Origin: Tetrapyrgos nigripes
Taxonomy: Eukaryota > Basidiomycota > Agaricomycetes > Agaricales > Campanellaceae
Length of the DNA: 64,000 nt
Direction of reading: 5' to 3'
Assembly: GCA_013368315.1 (NCBI GenBank)
Contig: JAACJM010000308.1
Coordinates: 20,266-84,265, forward strand
Within the stretch, counting starts at the first letter, position 1. Each line of letters starts with the position of its first letter. Below, piece by piece: positions 34,300-45,039 of this stretch. A program made the position numbers and the translations under genes. Below the pieces are notes generated by a model that saw only the letters and a list, made by a program, of their open reading frames with translations, was not told where the DNA came from and did not search any database.

Positions 34300-35535
34300 T
34301 CAGGATGATGGGGAATCCTTAGCTAATTTGAGACCGGTTTGTGATTCCGGATTGGAAGCGTAGGATTCTCGGATTGTTGATAATGGATGCATGGAGTATG
34401 GCTCGGAGTGATTCAGAAAGTTGTTCTTGGGTGAAGACTGGGCGGAAATTCTGCGGATTAACCTTGGCGTAGTTGCTATCCCCCATTGTCTAGTGAGTGA
34501 GTCGGGTTTTGCACCTAATTTACCTGGTCGGAACCAGATAATAAGATTGAAGGCGGAAAGATACTCGGACCATCGGACTTGTCGTCGTGTTAGAATTTTG
34601 GTGGTTGAAAAATATTCCAAATTCTTGTGGTCGGTAATGACATCGATAGGGGATCTGGAGCCTTCCAAATAGTGTCGCCAGATTCGGAAAGCTTCCTTGT
34701 CGTGAACATCGTAATTGAGTTCAGCGGATTGTAAGGTGTGTGAATAGAATGCGATGGGATGAATCTCTCCGGAATCGTACTGGAGAGAGAGGATTGCGGC
34801 GATAGCGTAGTCGGAAGCGTCGGTTTCGACTATGATCTTTTGGTTCGGAACCCAATGACCAAGGATCAGAGCAGAAGTAAAAGCGTGCTTAAGGTAATCG
34901 AAAGATTCCTGACATGCCTGCGTCCATTTCCACTGGGTAGTCTTTCGGGTGAGACGGGTTAAGGGTACAACGATATCCGAATAATTGAAGATGAAACGTC
35001 TGTAAAAATTACAGAAGCCAAGGAAAGATTGTATATCCTGGACCTTCCGAGGAACAGGCCATTCTAGGATAGTTCGGATTTTGGAAGCATCCATTGTTAA
35101 CCCTTCAGGGGAGAGAATGTAACCTAGATACTCCACGGTATCAATGGAAAAGAAGCATTTTTCGGGATTGACGAAGAGTCCGTGCTCTCGGAGCCGACGG
35201 AATACTTCGCAAACATGCTTCTGATGATCCTCCTCATTGTCGGAATAGATCAGGACATCGTCAAGATAAACGATGACAGTGACGTCGAGGAGATCCTTGA
35301 GGATGTCGTTGATAAATCGCTGAAAAGCGGTGGGAGTGTTGCTAAGACCAAAAGGCATCACTTTCCATTCGAAGGATCCATAATGGGTCCGAAAAGCGGT
35401 TTTCCATTCATCCCCCTCGGCGATGTGGACCAAGTGGTAAGCGTGACGGAGATCCAACTTGGTATAGATTTTCGCACGCCAGGGAGTGTCTAAAAGCTCG
35501 GAAATAAGTGGAAGCAGATACCTATCCTTCTATGG
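34300..35535 (-). pseudogene. Reverse transcriptase (C-terminal part) and RNase H
   Basis: The frame reads DRYLLPLISELLD, YTKLDLRHAYHLVHIAEGDE, FGLSNTPTAFQRFINDIL and the catalytic VYLDDVLIYSDNEEDHQKHV. RNase H motifs follow: VETDASDYAIAAIL, LNYDVHDKEAFR and DVITDHKNLEYF. RT copies the element's RNA and RNase H removes the template. The frame ends at 34300 before the integrase, where the link is broken. Upstream, the RT block between CVDF and KDRYLLPL has been lost. Confidence 0.9.
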
Positions 35536-36540
35536 AAGTCAACGCAAAGCCAAAGCTCTCCGTTTTTCTTCTTCACAAAAAGGACCGGAGCCGTGAAGAG
35601 TGAGGATGAAGGTTTAATAAAACCTATAGTCAGATGTTTGTCGATAAATTTTCGTAATTCTCCTAATTCCCTGTCGGATACCGGATAAATCCGGGCAATC
35701 GGCAGAGCCGCACCTTCAACAAGGTCAATCTTGAGGTTGTAGGGGCGATGCGGAGCCAGTTTATCCGAAAGTCTTTCGTCAAACACATCGGAATAGTCAG
35801 CTAAATATTCGGGAGCCTTTGGATAAGATGGGGTTTCTGAATTTGAGGCTTTCGCATGAACCTCAGCATCCGAAGTTAACCGGAGTGCCATTGGTTCAAG
35901 CTGATCCTGTTTGCAACAGCGAAGGAAAGCTGCTGCTCCAATGATGCTAATGCGGGTGTCGTCAACGGAAGATGCCATTTGTGATACGGAAGGATAGAAA
36001 TAGATGGGTTTGTACGGCCATGATGTTTTAGAACGAATGGGTGGCATTACAGCTGGAAGTGGTTTGGAAACTGGAGAATCCGGGTCAGCCTCTGAGGGCG
36101 ACACACAGGGTCCAGAGCTCAGAGTGACAGCAACCAGTTCGGGGTCATGGAAATCAATGTTTCCTTTTACCCAGTCAACCGACAGGTTGTAGTGGGAAAG
36201 GAAACTATATCCGAGGACTCCCTTACAAGTTGAGTCGAGATTAGTGACGTAGACGTCAAGAGGAATTTGTCCCCCCTTCGGAAAGTAAACAGAAAGTCGG
36301 CATACTTTATTCAGGGTGCAGGGTACGGAACCGTCAAGTAAGCGTAGACGAACGGGAGGAATGGAAAGGGTAGGTAGGGAATGTTCGGAAACGTAAGTAG
36401 AATCGATAAAACAATCTGAGGAACCAGAATCCAAAAGCGACGGAAACGAAATGGAAAGTTCGGGTTTAGTATATGACGGAATAGAAAGTGGAATGACTAA
36501 GGATTTGATGGAAAGAGCGGCGGCGTTGAGAGTAACCTCC
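35490..36540 (-). pseudogene. Protease and RT N terminus
   Basis: Reading from about 36540, the frame gives a linker, then LLDSGSSDCFIDSTYVSEHS, the aspartic protease active-site motif, then GVLGYSFLSHYNLSVDW. A variable linker follows, then LAPHRPYNLKIDLVEGAALP, the RT start (about 35765), and FTAPVLFVKKKNGELWLCVD. After CVDF the frame runs into HRRIGICFHLF: about eight residues of the RT fingers are missing and the frame is shifted (near 35535). Confidence 0.9.
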
Positions 36541-38111
36541 TGATTGGCACGATCCCAGTCAACGCAACTCCGACCTCGTGCCGAGGCATCAGAGTCGCTG
36601 ACTATTTTGGAGACTGCGTGGAAGCAGTGCCAGTCACGGAAGTACTACCAGACAAGGTGTTTTCCGTGTTTGCGGCTCGGCCGTGAGCTTCATTCGCCGC
36701 CTTCCGCTTGTTACAGTCATCCGTCGAATGCTTCCCGCCACAGAACATACAGAGATTGTTCTTCTTGCGGTGGTCCCTTTCGCCTGGGATAGCTTTCCGT
36801 CCTTTCTGAGTTTGTTAGCCCAGGGTTTCTTCTGACCGGAAGAGAACGAAGACAACGAGGATGAATTAGAGTTGGAATTATAATTGGAATTGGAGGGATT
36901 TCCAGATCTTCCACCTTTACCGGAGTTTGAGGACTTTCCGGAGCCGGATCCGGAACTATTACCTCCCGAGCCTTTCCCCCCGGAATTCCCTTTTCCCCCG
37001 CTTCCTTCTTCCCGTTTCTTTTCAGTTTGATGACGCCAGTAACGGGAATCGATTCGGAGAACCTGGGATTTGAGACAGGGAAGGTTCGTTTCCTCATAGG
37101 CTAGGGCAAGGGCATCCTTGATTTGCAGAGCCAAACCCTTTCGGAAAAAGTGTCACAAAGAATTCTCATCCCAAGCGACCTGCGAAGCAAGTTGTTGGAA
37201 CTTGACACAGTATTTCGTGGCCCGATCGGAATCCTTCATGAATAGGGCCTCCAATCGGTCCTCAGCATCTCCGACCTCATCGAAGACCCCAAAGTTATCC
37301 TTCAGCTCCTTGACGAAAATACCAAAGTCAAGGGTCCACGGAGCGGGTTCTTCGGGATCCGGGTTGAGGATTTCCGGTTCAAAGAATTCGAGTGCGGTGC
37401 CAGAGAGATAGGAAAGAGTGAAGCTGATTTTTGCGGCATCAGTCGCATATGCCTTTGGACCGTTCTGGAGATTGATCTGGATCTGGATCTGGAACGGACG
37501 GAGCTTCTTCGGATCCGACCCATCGAAAACGTCAGGTTTCTTCACTTCCGTCTTTTCACTGTGACCAGGTGTAACTTTTCTGATGATCTCGTTGAAATTT
37601 TGGAGAGCGGTAATGAACTGCCTCCTTTTGTCGTCGTCATCGCTGTTGCTGTCGGAACCGTCGGAACCACCATCTCCCGGAGGTCCATCATCTGGTGGTC
37701 CTCCGCCACCGTCGTCAGATCTGCCTCCTCCACCACCCTGATGTTGTTCATTGTCGTCCCCGTCATCTCCCTGACCATAACGCTGGCCCGCTGGGGGACC
37801 ACGGCCGTCATCGGAGGGTCCTACTCGAGAGGATCCTTGAGTTTGCTGTTGGACATATGAACGGCTTTGGGTTTGTGTAAGAGTTCCAGAGTCTCCTGGC
37901 TCCAGGCCATCCCAGCTATCGAGAAATTCCTTAAACGGACTCGTGCGGGTTTGGTTGGGCTCGGGTGTGCGAAAATACTGCCAGAGCGTCTGTGTTGGCG
38001 AATTTGAACGTTACGGAAGAGGTTGGAATAATAAGCGTTTTTGAATGGAGTCACCGGAACCGTAAGGTTCGGTGTCGGGGAAGGAGTTCGTGGTTGAGAG
38101 CGTTGGGACAT
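36540..38111 (-). pseudogene. Gag with CCHC zinc knuckle, frameshifted
   Basis: ATG at 38111 (MSQRSQPRTPSPTPN) lies 31 bases inside the 5' LTR border. The N-terminal region shifts frame near 37980-37870. A Gly/Asp-rich linker (DDGGGGPPDDGPPGDGG) precedes the capsid-like domain at about 37545-37153 (FDGSDPKKLRPFQIQIQINL … KYCVKFQQLASQVAWDE). Then comes a Gly/Ser/Lys-rich region and a knuckle CMFCGGKHSTDDC at about 36755-36717 (CX2CX4HX4C), which is out of frame with the preceding part owing to an indel near 36785. Gag would package the RNA and form the particle. Several indels make it non-functional as it stands. Confidence 0.85.
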
Positions 38112-38128
38112 TGTAGACAACAAGAGGG

Positions 38129-38139
38129 AAGTCTAAAAT
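38129..38139 (-). promoter_or_regulatory. Self-priming-type primer binding site
   Basis: On the sense strand ATTTTAGACTT lies two bases downstream of the 5' LTR. It is an exact 11-base complement of AAGTCTAAAAT inside the LTR (38347-38357 on the + strand). In Tf1/sushi-group elements the RNA 5' end folds back to prime at such a site. I saw no convincing tRNA 3'-end complement here. Confidence 0.7.
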
Positions 38140-38141
38140 GC

Positions 38142-38736
38142 TGTTAAGTCTGGGTGGATCCTAGCGTTAGGAAACACGTCGGACCCGAGCGGAAGTCTTA
38201 TTGGGGTTTTAGAAAAGGATGAAGACGGAACCGGGCGGAACCAGTAGTCTCTTGAGAATGAAGTATAGGGAAGATACAGAATGGAATCCGTTAGGATAGT
38301 GCTTTGTTGTCTGAAGTCGGATCAAGTTAAGAGACCAGCTAATTCGATTTTAGACTTAAGCTATCTACTACAAAGTTGCTGGCTTAAGATAGGAATGGTT
38401 CGGAAATGAAGGAAAAGCAGATGGTGCTATTGGAGATGGATGGAGTACTGTGGAACGAAGTGGAAACAAAGTGGAAACAAAGTGGAACAGATTGGAGATG
38501 AAATAGAGTAGCTTTGGAGATTAGATACAAGCTATCCGGTAGTTATCCGAAATGAATCACGAGTTCCCGGATGGGATCCGTGTGTGGAGATTAATAGTGG
38601 AGCTCGGATATGAAATTGGAAATGAATGATCGGAAAGTGTTCGGGATGGAAGGGAATGAAGTTCGAAATAAAAGGAAAAGAAGTTCGGAAAGAATTGGAT
38701 ACGATCGGAACGATATATGGAAGCATAGATATTACA
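38142..38736 (-). repeat. 5' LTR of the chromovirus
   Basis: 595 bases. If AAGTCTAAAAT marks the RNA 5' end, U3 is 38736-38358 and R-U5 about 38357-38142. It lacks about 35 bases present in the 3' LTR next to the palindromic core and has one extra 'gtggaaacaaa'. Confidence 0.95.
38347..38357 (-). promoter_or_regulatory. Putative RNA 5' end / self-primer sequence
   Basis: Sense AAGTCTAAAAT, complementary to the primer site at 38129-38139. It forms the edge of the conserved hairpin core and is retained in most LTR copies of the window. Confidence 0.6.
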
Positions 38737-39910
38737 ACCATCGAGGAAGGATAGGAGACCAGCTTTGTTGAGTTTGCACTTAAGCTATCTACTACAAACT
38801 TTCTAGCTTAAGTACTACTTTGGAGAGCATAGAAATTAGATAGGAAAGGATTGGAAATGAAGGGAAATATAACTATAGCAGGAAAGGTGAAGGGGAGCAC
38901 CTTATAAGGAAAGTGGAGCTATGAGATATGGATTGGAGATGAATCAGATATGAATCAGAAATGAAGGTGTGAATAAGGAAAAGGGAAAAGATCGGAAAGC
39001 AATAGGAAAGTAATGGAAACTAAGACTGTACCGGAAATTCATAGGACTGTACTGGAAAGTCATAGAAAAGTACAGGAAAGTGCATAGATCTTACAGCAGT
39101 CTAGAGAACAGCACCTGGTCTAAAGACACAGATGTTCTATTGAGTGTCCTCAACAATGAAGCCATCAGTGGTCCCCCCAAGAAACCCATTGATTACAAAT
39201 TCTATGAGCAACACAAGGATTACAAACCCAAGTCGATGCAGCCTACAATGAACATTTTGGTCAACCCAAAGATGGGGAGAGGTTTAAACTCAATAAACAC
39301 GTTGCTATCGCAAAAGAGCTTTTCAAAAAGGAGGACCTGGACACCCAGAAGAAGATTTGTAATGAAATGGAACAGGAGCATGCAAAACTTGAAAAGGAGT
39401 ACGAGAGATTGCAAGAAGTTGACAAGTACAATGTCTCCAACAATTCTGTGGTCGACAGGTGTGTATCCTAAACCTAATGTCTGCCTCCCTGAACCAGATC
39501 CTCCAAGACTTCTCCAAGGCAACAAAAATGAAAATCAGTTTGCTCGCAATGGGAGAGGACTTGGAAGACAGCAACCAGGACAATATCTTCATGTGCAGGT
39601 GAGAAGTGATTTGTGTTCTGTGACTTTTTCAAAAATTCTAATAATTCCTTCTTGACAGTGTTCAAGTAGGGGAAACACCTGGGCCAAATCCAATGGCTTT
39701 CCATGATTGGGACCCTGTGGGGTTAGATAGCAGAATACACAAGGTCATGTTTCAGGTTAGAGCAGGGTGAGTATTGTCACTTTGGCTAAAGTCCCTACTA
39801 ATGTATCCTTCTGCATGGACAGGTTTGCCTGCAAGTCCTCCCAATTGTAAACAGGTGGAGAAAGCAGGGAATACCTCAGAGCTGACTCTCGACCTCAATG
39901 TGTTGGTCAC

Positions 39911-40532
39911 TGTAATATCTATGCTTCTATACATCTTTCCGATCGCATCCGATTCTTTTCCGAACTTCTTTTCCTTTTATTTCGAACTTCATTCCCTTTC
40001 ATCCCGAACACTTTCCGATCATTCATTTCCGATTTCATATCCGAGCTCCACTATTAATCTCCACACACGGATCCCATATGGGAACTCGTGATTCATTTCG
40101 GATAGCTCGTATCTAATCTCCAAAGCTACTCCACTTCATCTCCAATCCGTTCCACTTTGTTTCCACTTTGTTTCCACTTCGTTCCGCAGTACTCCATCCA
40201 TCTCCAATAACACCATGCGCTTTTCCTTCATTTCCAAACCCTTCCTATCTTACTCCTATTCATTCCGATAGTTTCCAAAGTAGTACTTAAGCTAGCAACT
40301 TTGTAGTAGATAGCTTAAGTCTAAAATCGAATTAGCTGGTCTCCTAACTTCATCCGACTTCAGACAACAAAGTACCATCTTAACGGATTCCATTCCGTGT
40401 CTTCCCTATACTTCATTTCCAGAGACTACCAGTTCCGCCCAGGTCCGTCTTCATCCTTTCCTAAAAACTCCAACAAGACTTCCGCTCAGGTCTGACGTGT
40501 TTCCTAACGCTAGGATCCGCCCAGACTTAACA
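39911..40532 (+). mobile_element. Solo LTR, family A, + orientation, TSD GTCAC
   Basis: Runs TGTAATATCTATGCTTC … CGCCCAGACTTAACA, flanked by GTCAC at 39906-39910 and 40533-40537. It is close in sequence to the chromovirus LTRs at 30826 and 38142 but in opposite orientation. Across it the host exon frame is continuous (…DLNVLVT then HESPAKAGQV), so it sits in a coding exon. Confidence 0.95.
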
Positions 40533-42065
40533 GTCACTCATGAATCCCCTGCAAAGGCTGGACAGGTGACAGCAAAGGGAAAGGGAAAGTCAAAGGCCAA
40601 GGGAAAAGAGAAGGAGAAGAAGACAGAGACGCAGTCGTCAAAAGGAAAGGGGAAGAAGCCAGGGAACAAGTTGTCAAAGGGAAAGGGGAAAGGGAAGAAC
40701 AGTGAGGAAGAGGAAGCTGAAGACAGTGACAAGGAGGAGGAGGAAGATTGGGAGGAACAGCCTACTAAGGACGAGGAGATAGAGCCCACTCCTCCTTCCA
40801 CTCCTAAGATGAAAAAGGGTCATATCATCATTGAGGAGTTGCAGGCAGAACTGGAGGATATGTCGACTAGGGACCACCAGCTCAGGCTTCAAGCTTTTCA
40901 GAAGCTCGACAAGCATAGGCTGATGATTGAGAACAACAAGGCCCAAATGCAGGCTGTAGACAAGAAGATAGGCCTCACTGACATGGTACAAGGTTTGAAG
41001 GACTCCATGCCTGGACCGTCCAAGAAGCACAAGAAGTTGAAGACGTCAAACAAGGCTGAGCTAAGAAGACCTACCCACCAATCACAAAGGACGCTCACTG
41101 TTAAAGCATGGGAGGCCAAGAAGGTTATGAATGTCTCTGAGGATGTCAAGATGGAGGATGTCAACAGTGATCTGCCCACTGCTGACCCTGGTCCAGGTGC
41201 TCCTCCCACTCCTGCTGAAGACCCCAATGACCTTCCCATACCAAAACAGAACACAAAGATGCTTAACGCTCTCAGGACTCTCATTCCCTTTTTGCTGGAG
41301 ACACTTGAGGAGGGCAAACAGCAGGATTATTTGGCGGTCTCATGTTATCAAGAGGGACCATGGCCCCAGTCTTTTAGCAATAAGGACTCTTTGGAGGAGC
41401 ACTGGAATCCTGTCTTGGACACACTTTTCAAAAGCAGGCATCGGAAAGTCAAGATGATTATGACGCAAGTTCAGCACCATGACACTGTAAAAATGCCTAG
41501 TGCATGTTGCAGATAACATTATGGAGTCTCAAAAGTCAATTCAGCATCTGACACTCAAAAGGACTCAGAGTAAGTGGAATTTATCCTTTGCATTTGAAAA
41601 AGTCTGACTTGTTCACCAACCTATAGACTCCCTGCTGTTCCTACTGAGGAAAGCTCAGGAGCAGGTGAGCCAACAGCTGCTGATAATGGTGTCGAAAAGG
41701 AGCCAGTCATTCTTAACACTGCTTTGGGTGTGGGAGACGACACAGAGTGAGGGCATTGTCCTACATTTTTGCAAAAGTCTGACTGCCCCAACCTATAGAC
41801 TTGTGGCCTCTACCACCAAGGCTTCCACTGGTACCCCACCTGCGACTGACAAGGGACTACCAAGGAATCATATCCCTGTGATATCCATTAACCTTTACTT
41901 TTGCAAAAGCTTGACCCTCCACCTTATAGTGTTGAGACCCCTGCCACCAAGGTTTCCACTGGTACCCCACCTAATATCTCAGTATGGGGTCAGGGTCTGA
42001 CTCCCAGAATCCATGAGTACTCTCAGTCAACCCTCACTTTTGCCTTATAGCATTGAGACCCCAGC

Positions 42066-44069
42066 AGGCATATGGTTTTTCAAGCAACAGGTCAAGCAAC
42101 AGTTGCTTGACTGTTGCTTGAATATTGCTTGATGTTGCTTGACTGTTGCTTGACTGTTGCTTGACTGTTGCTTGGCCCTGCTGGAAGATTACTTGGAAGT
42201 TGCTTGAGTACAATCCACTTGAGAGTAGTCTGAGGATGGCTTGACTTTCTACTTTGGATGTGGCTGTGCTTATCCTAGTGTAGTGAAGTTCACTACACTT
42301 CATTTTACAGCAAGTTATTCACATTGAAAGGCTCATTCATTGAGGAGATATCATTTATACATACCCGATTCACCTTCACTCAATCAAGTACATAATTTTA
42401 AAATTGAAGAGAAAAATAAATTTATTGTTACATTCATCCAGCTAATTTCACAACTATGTGGATGCTAAGTATGTCTGAGCATCATGTGCCTCTTTAATAG
42501 GTAATAGCTAATTTGGAGTAGTAGGCTGGTAGCTTGAATTGCTGGTGGCCCATATCTTATTCATACTAAGTGTTGCTTGAGAAGTGTTGCTTGAGTGTTG
42601 CTTGAGAAGTGTTGCTTGAGTGTTGCTTGAGAAGTGTTGCTTGAGTGTTGCTTGACTGTTGCTTGAGTGTTGCTTGACTGTTGCTTGAGTGTTGCTTGAG
42701 TGTTGCTTGACTGTTGCTTGAGTGTTGCTTGAGTGTTGCTTGAGTGTTGCTTGAGTGTTGCTTGACTGTTGCTTGAGTGTTGCTTGACTGTTGCTTGAGT
42801 GTTGCTTGACTGTTGCTTGAGTGTTGCTTGAGTGTTGCTTGAGTGTTGCTTGATCTGTTGCTTGAGTGTTGCTTGAGTGTTGCTTGAGTGTTGCTTGATC
42901 TGTTGCTTGAGTGTTGCTTGAGTGTTGCTTGAGTGTTGCTTGATGTTGCTTGACCCAGTGCTTGACCATTGCTTGACTGTGACTTGACTGTTGCCTGTGC
43001 CACTACAATTGAAGCTATCACTCAAGCCACATTCAGGCCACCTCCAACTACTCTTGAGTGATCTGCTTATACATCTGTGAAACACCTTTTATATGTCTGA
43101 GTTTCAGAATATTTTCTGGCTTGCTTAACTATCGCCAATGGGTTGCTGCAGGTTGTGGGATACAGGTCTCACTGGTATGGATTTGGAAACCTGTGCTGAC
43201 CTGTACCAGTACAGCAGACCCATTGTACCTGCCACTCAAAACTCCTTACTACTGTTCATGTATATTACATCTAAATATCAATTACTTATATGGTGTCTGA
43301 CCTGCCAATAAGTATAGTAGGTGACACAGCTAGTAATTATATGGAATGAATTAGAATAGTTAGACACACTCAAGAACAGATGGGTTACCCACCAGACCCA
43401 CTGAAAACCCATACCTGTTCAGGTATGGGTCAGCTCAAAAGTATCTGTAGGGTACCTGTGCTGTTCACTAACTACTGCAATTGTCTCTGTATTATAAAAG
43501 CTCATTGATAAGGATGTTTCTGTTCTCTCTGAGTTAGCATATTTAAAAAGCAAGCTATCTAATACAGCTTGGAAAATCTAGCAAGACTGAGCATTTGAGA
43601 CTCAGAAGAGGCTAAACCAGTTTGCAGTAAAGGGTGTGGTAAGTATGATATCCATCTCCTCAATAAATGAACCTTTCAATGCAAGTAATTTGTTGTACAA
43701 TGAAGTGTAGTGAAGTTGAGTAGACTGGGATAAGCACAGCCACACTAAAATTAGAAGTCAGGCTACCCTCAAGCTACTTGAGCCAGGGTAGCTTGAGTGA
43801 CAGTAGCAGTGCCCAATGACTTTTGAGCACATATTGAATTTTAAACCTGATTTATGTAGTGATTTTTTTGAGGCCAATGCTAGTGACTTCAATATGACTT
43901 CAATAGGTTTTAATAGCACTTAAATGTTGTTCCACTGTTGGGTTGCTGTTGCTGGGTGTTGCTTGATTGCTGCTTGATGTTGCTTGAGTGTTGCTTGACA
44001 TTGCTTGAGTGTTGCTTGACCTGTTGCTTGACTTGTTGCTTGACCTGTTGCTTGAAAAGTTGGTGGCCC
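42066..44069. mobile_element. 2.0-kb Mutator-like non-autonomous element with 9-bp TSD
   Basis: GACCCCAGC flanks it at 42057-42065 and 44070-44078. Sister exon modules (GAGACCCCTGCCACC…) show the undisturbed site, with exactly one copy of the 9-mer. Near both ends is the inverted sequence TTTTCAAGCAACAGGTCAAG (42077 on; inverse ending at 44058). Further inverted blocks at 42217-42345 and about 43650-43770 share GTGGCTGTGCTTATCC and CACTACACTTCATT. No transposase is present. A 9-bp duplication favours Mutator-like elements; hAT and KDZ elements usually make 8. Confidence 0.8.
42569..42965. repeat. 11-bp minisatellite (TTGCTTGAGTG / TTGCTTGACTG)
   Basis: About 35 copies of an 11-base unit, mostly TTGCTTGAGTG alternating irregularly with TTGCTTGACTG, occasionally lengthened (…GAGAAGTG, …GATCTG). 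The same unit recurs at 42105-42175 and 43960-44058, including the element ends. Because 33 bases make 11 codons without stops, all three minus-strand frames are open with an 11-residue repeat; I treat these as non-coding. Confidence 0.95.
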
Positions 44070-45039
44070 GACCCCAGCCACCAAGACCTCCACTGGTACC
44101 CCACCTGCTGCCGACAAGGATGGGACAATGAACGTTGATATCCCTGGTGAGGGGTTAGAGTCTGACTCCAAGAATCTGTGAGTGCTGTTAGCCAACCCTC
44201 ACTTTTGCAAAAGATTGACCCCTCCACCTTATAGCATTGAGACCCCTGCCACTGAGGCTTCCACTGCTACCAAATCTGCCTCTGACAGGAATATGGCAAT
44301 GAATGTTGATGTCCCCAGGGAGGGGTCAGGGTCTGACTCCCAGAATCTGTGAGTGTTGTCAGTCAACCTTTGCTTTTGCAAAAGTCTGACTGATTTAACC
44401 TATAGAGCTGTTGCTTCTTCCAGCAAAAGAGCCTTTGATTCTCTTTCAACCCCTCATACATCTTGCTTCTCAATTGATGACCATCATCCTCTTCCCTCAT
44501 GGGCCTCCAAGATGTATGGCTACCTGTGAAACAACATATCTGCTGTGGACTCCTTGATGGCCTTAGAGTCCTCCTACAAGTTCCAGAGCAACACAAAAAC
44601 TCTCCCTACCACTCATTGACCTCCTCATATCCCCATTTGGGTCAAAAATGATAGGAAAGACCTGGTTCCTCCAGGTCTGGAACTTCCTGATTTCTGTCCC
44701 CTGTTCAAGAAATGATGGAACTCCTTACAGCCTGAGTGGAGAAGATTGGATGAGAGTTGGGAAAGATATGCTCAGGCTGAGTGGAAAGACGAGTCCGAGT
44801 GGAGATTCGATGTGGGCAAAGGCTGGGGAACTCTAGGATGTACTCTGTTCTCACGTTCCTTTTGTGGTGGCTCTGTAAACACCCTGGCTTTGAAGAGAAC
44901 CCAGACAGCTCAATTGGGAGCAAAGATTGGGTCATTATGGTGAGAGATGTTATTAGGGTGATGGATTCCATCCAAGAGAGCTGGGGAGACCAGGCAGCAG
45001 TGCCACCCCCTTCCAAGAGAGCCCGTAGGTCTACTTGAT

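Larger units (their letters stand above)
30826..38736 (-). mobile_element. Full-length Ty3/gypsy chromovirus, 7,911 bp
   Basis: Two LTRs in direct orientation (30826-31446 and 38142-38736) start TGTTAAGTC and end ATATTACA on the + strand. The exact 5-bp duplication ACCAT lies at 30821-30825 and 38737-38741. The minus strand encodes gag with a CCHC knuckle, protease, reverse transcriptase, RNase H, integrase and a C-terminal chromodomain, the domain order of chromoviruses. The primer site is of self-priming type. Several frameshifts, a missing RT segment and a mutated integrase residue make it non-autonomous now. An opposite-strand gene occupies 31718-32729. The LTRs differ at about 20 sites (roughly 3.5 percent by hand count) plus two indels, so the insertion is moderately old. 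Confidence 0.95.
30665..39095 (-). mobile_element. Solo LTR, family C (TSD GCAGT), split by the gypsy element
   Basis: The left piece is 30665-30825 (TGTCAAGTCCATGTGG…) and the right piece 38742-39095 (…GCATAGATCTTACA). GCAGT flanks both outer ends (30660-30664 and 39096-39100). Joined, the pieces make an LTR of about 515 bases related to the gypsy LTR but clearly diverged. It carries the same 'cacttaagctatctactaca' core. It is older than the element nested within it and lies in an intron or at an exon edge of the host gene. Confidence 0.9.
41560..44355 (+). repeat. Tandemly duplicated exon-intron modules
   Basis: A module of exon (…ETPATKASTGTPP…, ending SDSQNL or SDSKNL) plus short intron (GTGAGTG … cttttgcaaaag … CTTATAG) recurs at about 41810, 41931, 42051/44079 and 44232. 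The third copy is split by the Mutator-like element. The copies are similar enough to reveal its empty site. Confidence 0.8.
29742..45038 (+). pseudogene. Hypothetical gene split by three independent insertions
   Basis: Exons on the + strand keep the same order and compatible frames across large insertions. The N-terminal exon (about 29742-30000) has YFLGSPLELFELHFSQYRDS, then an acidic DEDDEDDEDDDKDE run and a Lys-rich end (…EEKKKRRKAIPR…RAASNE) before GTAGGTTT at 30562. The next exons follow the nested LTRs at 39101-39465 (…GPPKKPIDYKFYEQH… and KHVAIAKELFKKEDLDTQKK), 39520-39650 and 39660-39765. Then comes a Lys/Gly-rich, acidic and coiled-coil region (40533-41515), duplicated small exons (41560-44355) and a C-terminal part (44700-45038: WNSLQPEWR…, LTFLLWW…, DWVIMVRDVIRVMDS) with TGA at 45036. 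This architecture matches a very common but uncharacterised basidiomycete family; its function is unknown. In-frame TGA codons near 44527 and 44713 and frame changes show it is also decayed. Confidence 0.7.

Noticed and set aside
38120..38141. tRNA primer binding site next to the 5' LTR
   Set aside because: No recognisable tRNA 3' complement beginning TGG; the exact 11-base match to the LTR fits self-priming better.
42508..43085. Three overlapping Gln/Ser-rich proteins on the minus strand
   Set aside because: They arise from one 11-bp tandem repeat read in three frames, with no splice signals or promoter and no sequence conservation pointing to one frame.
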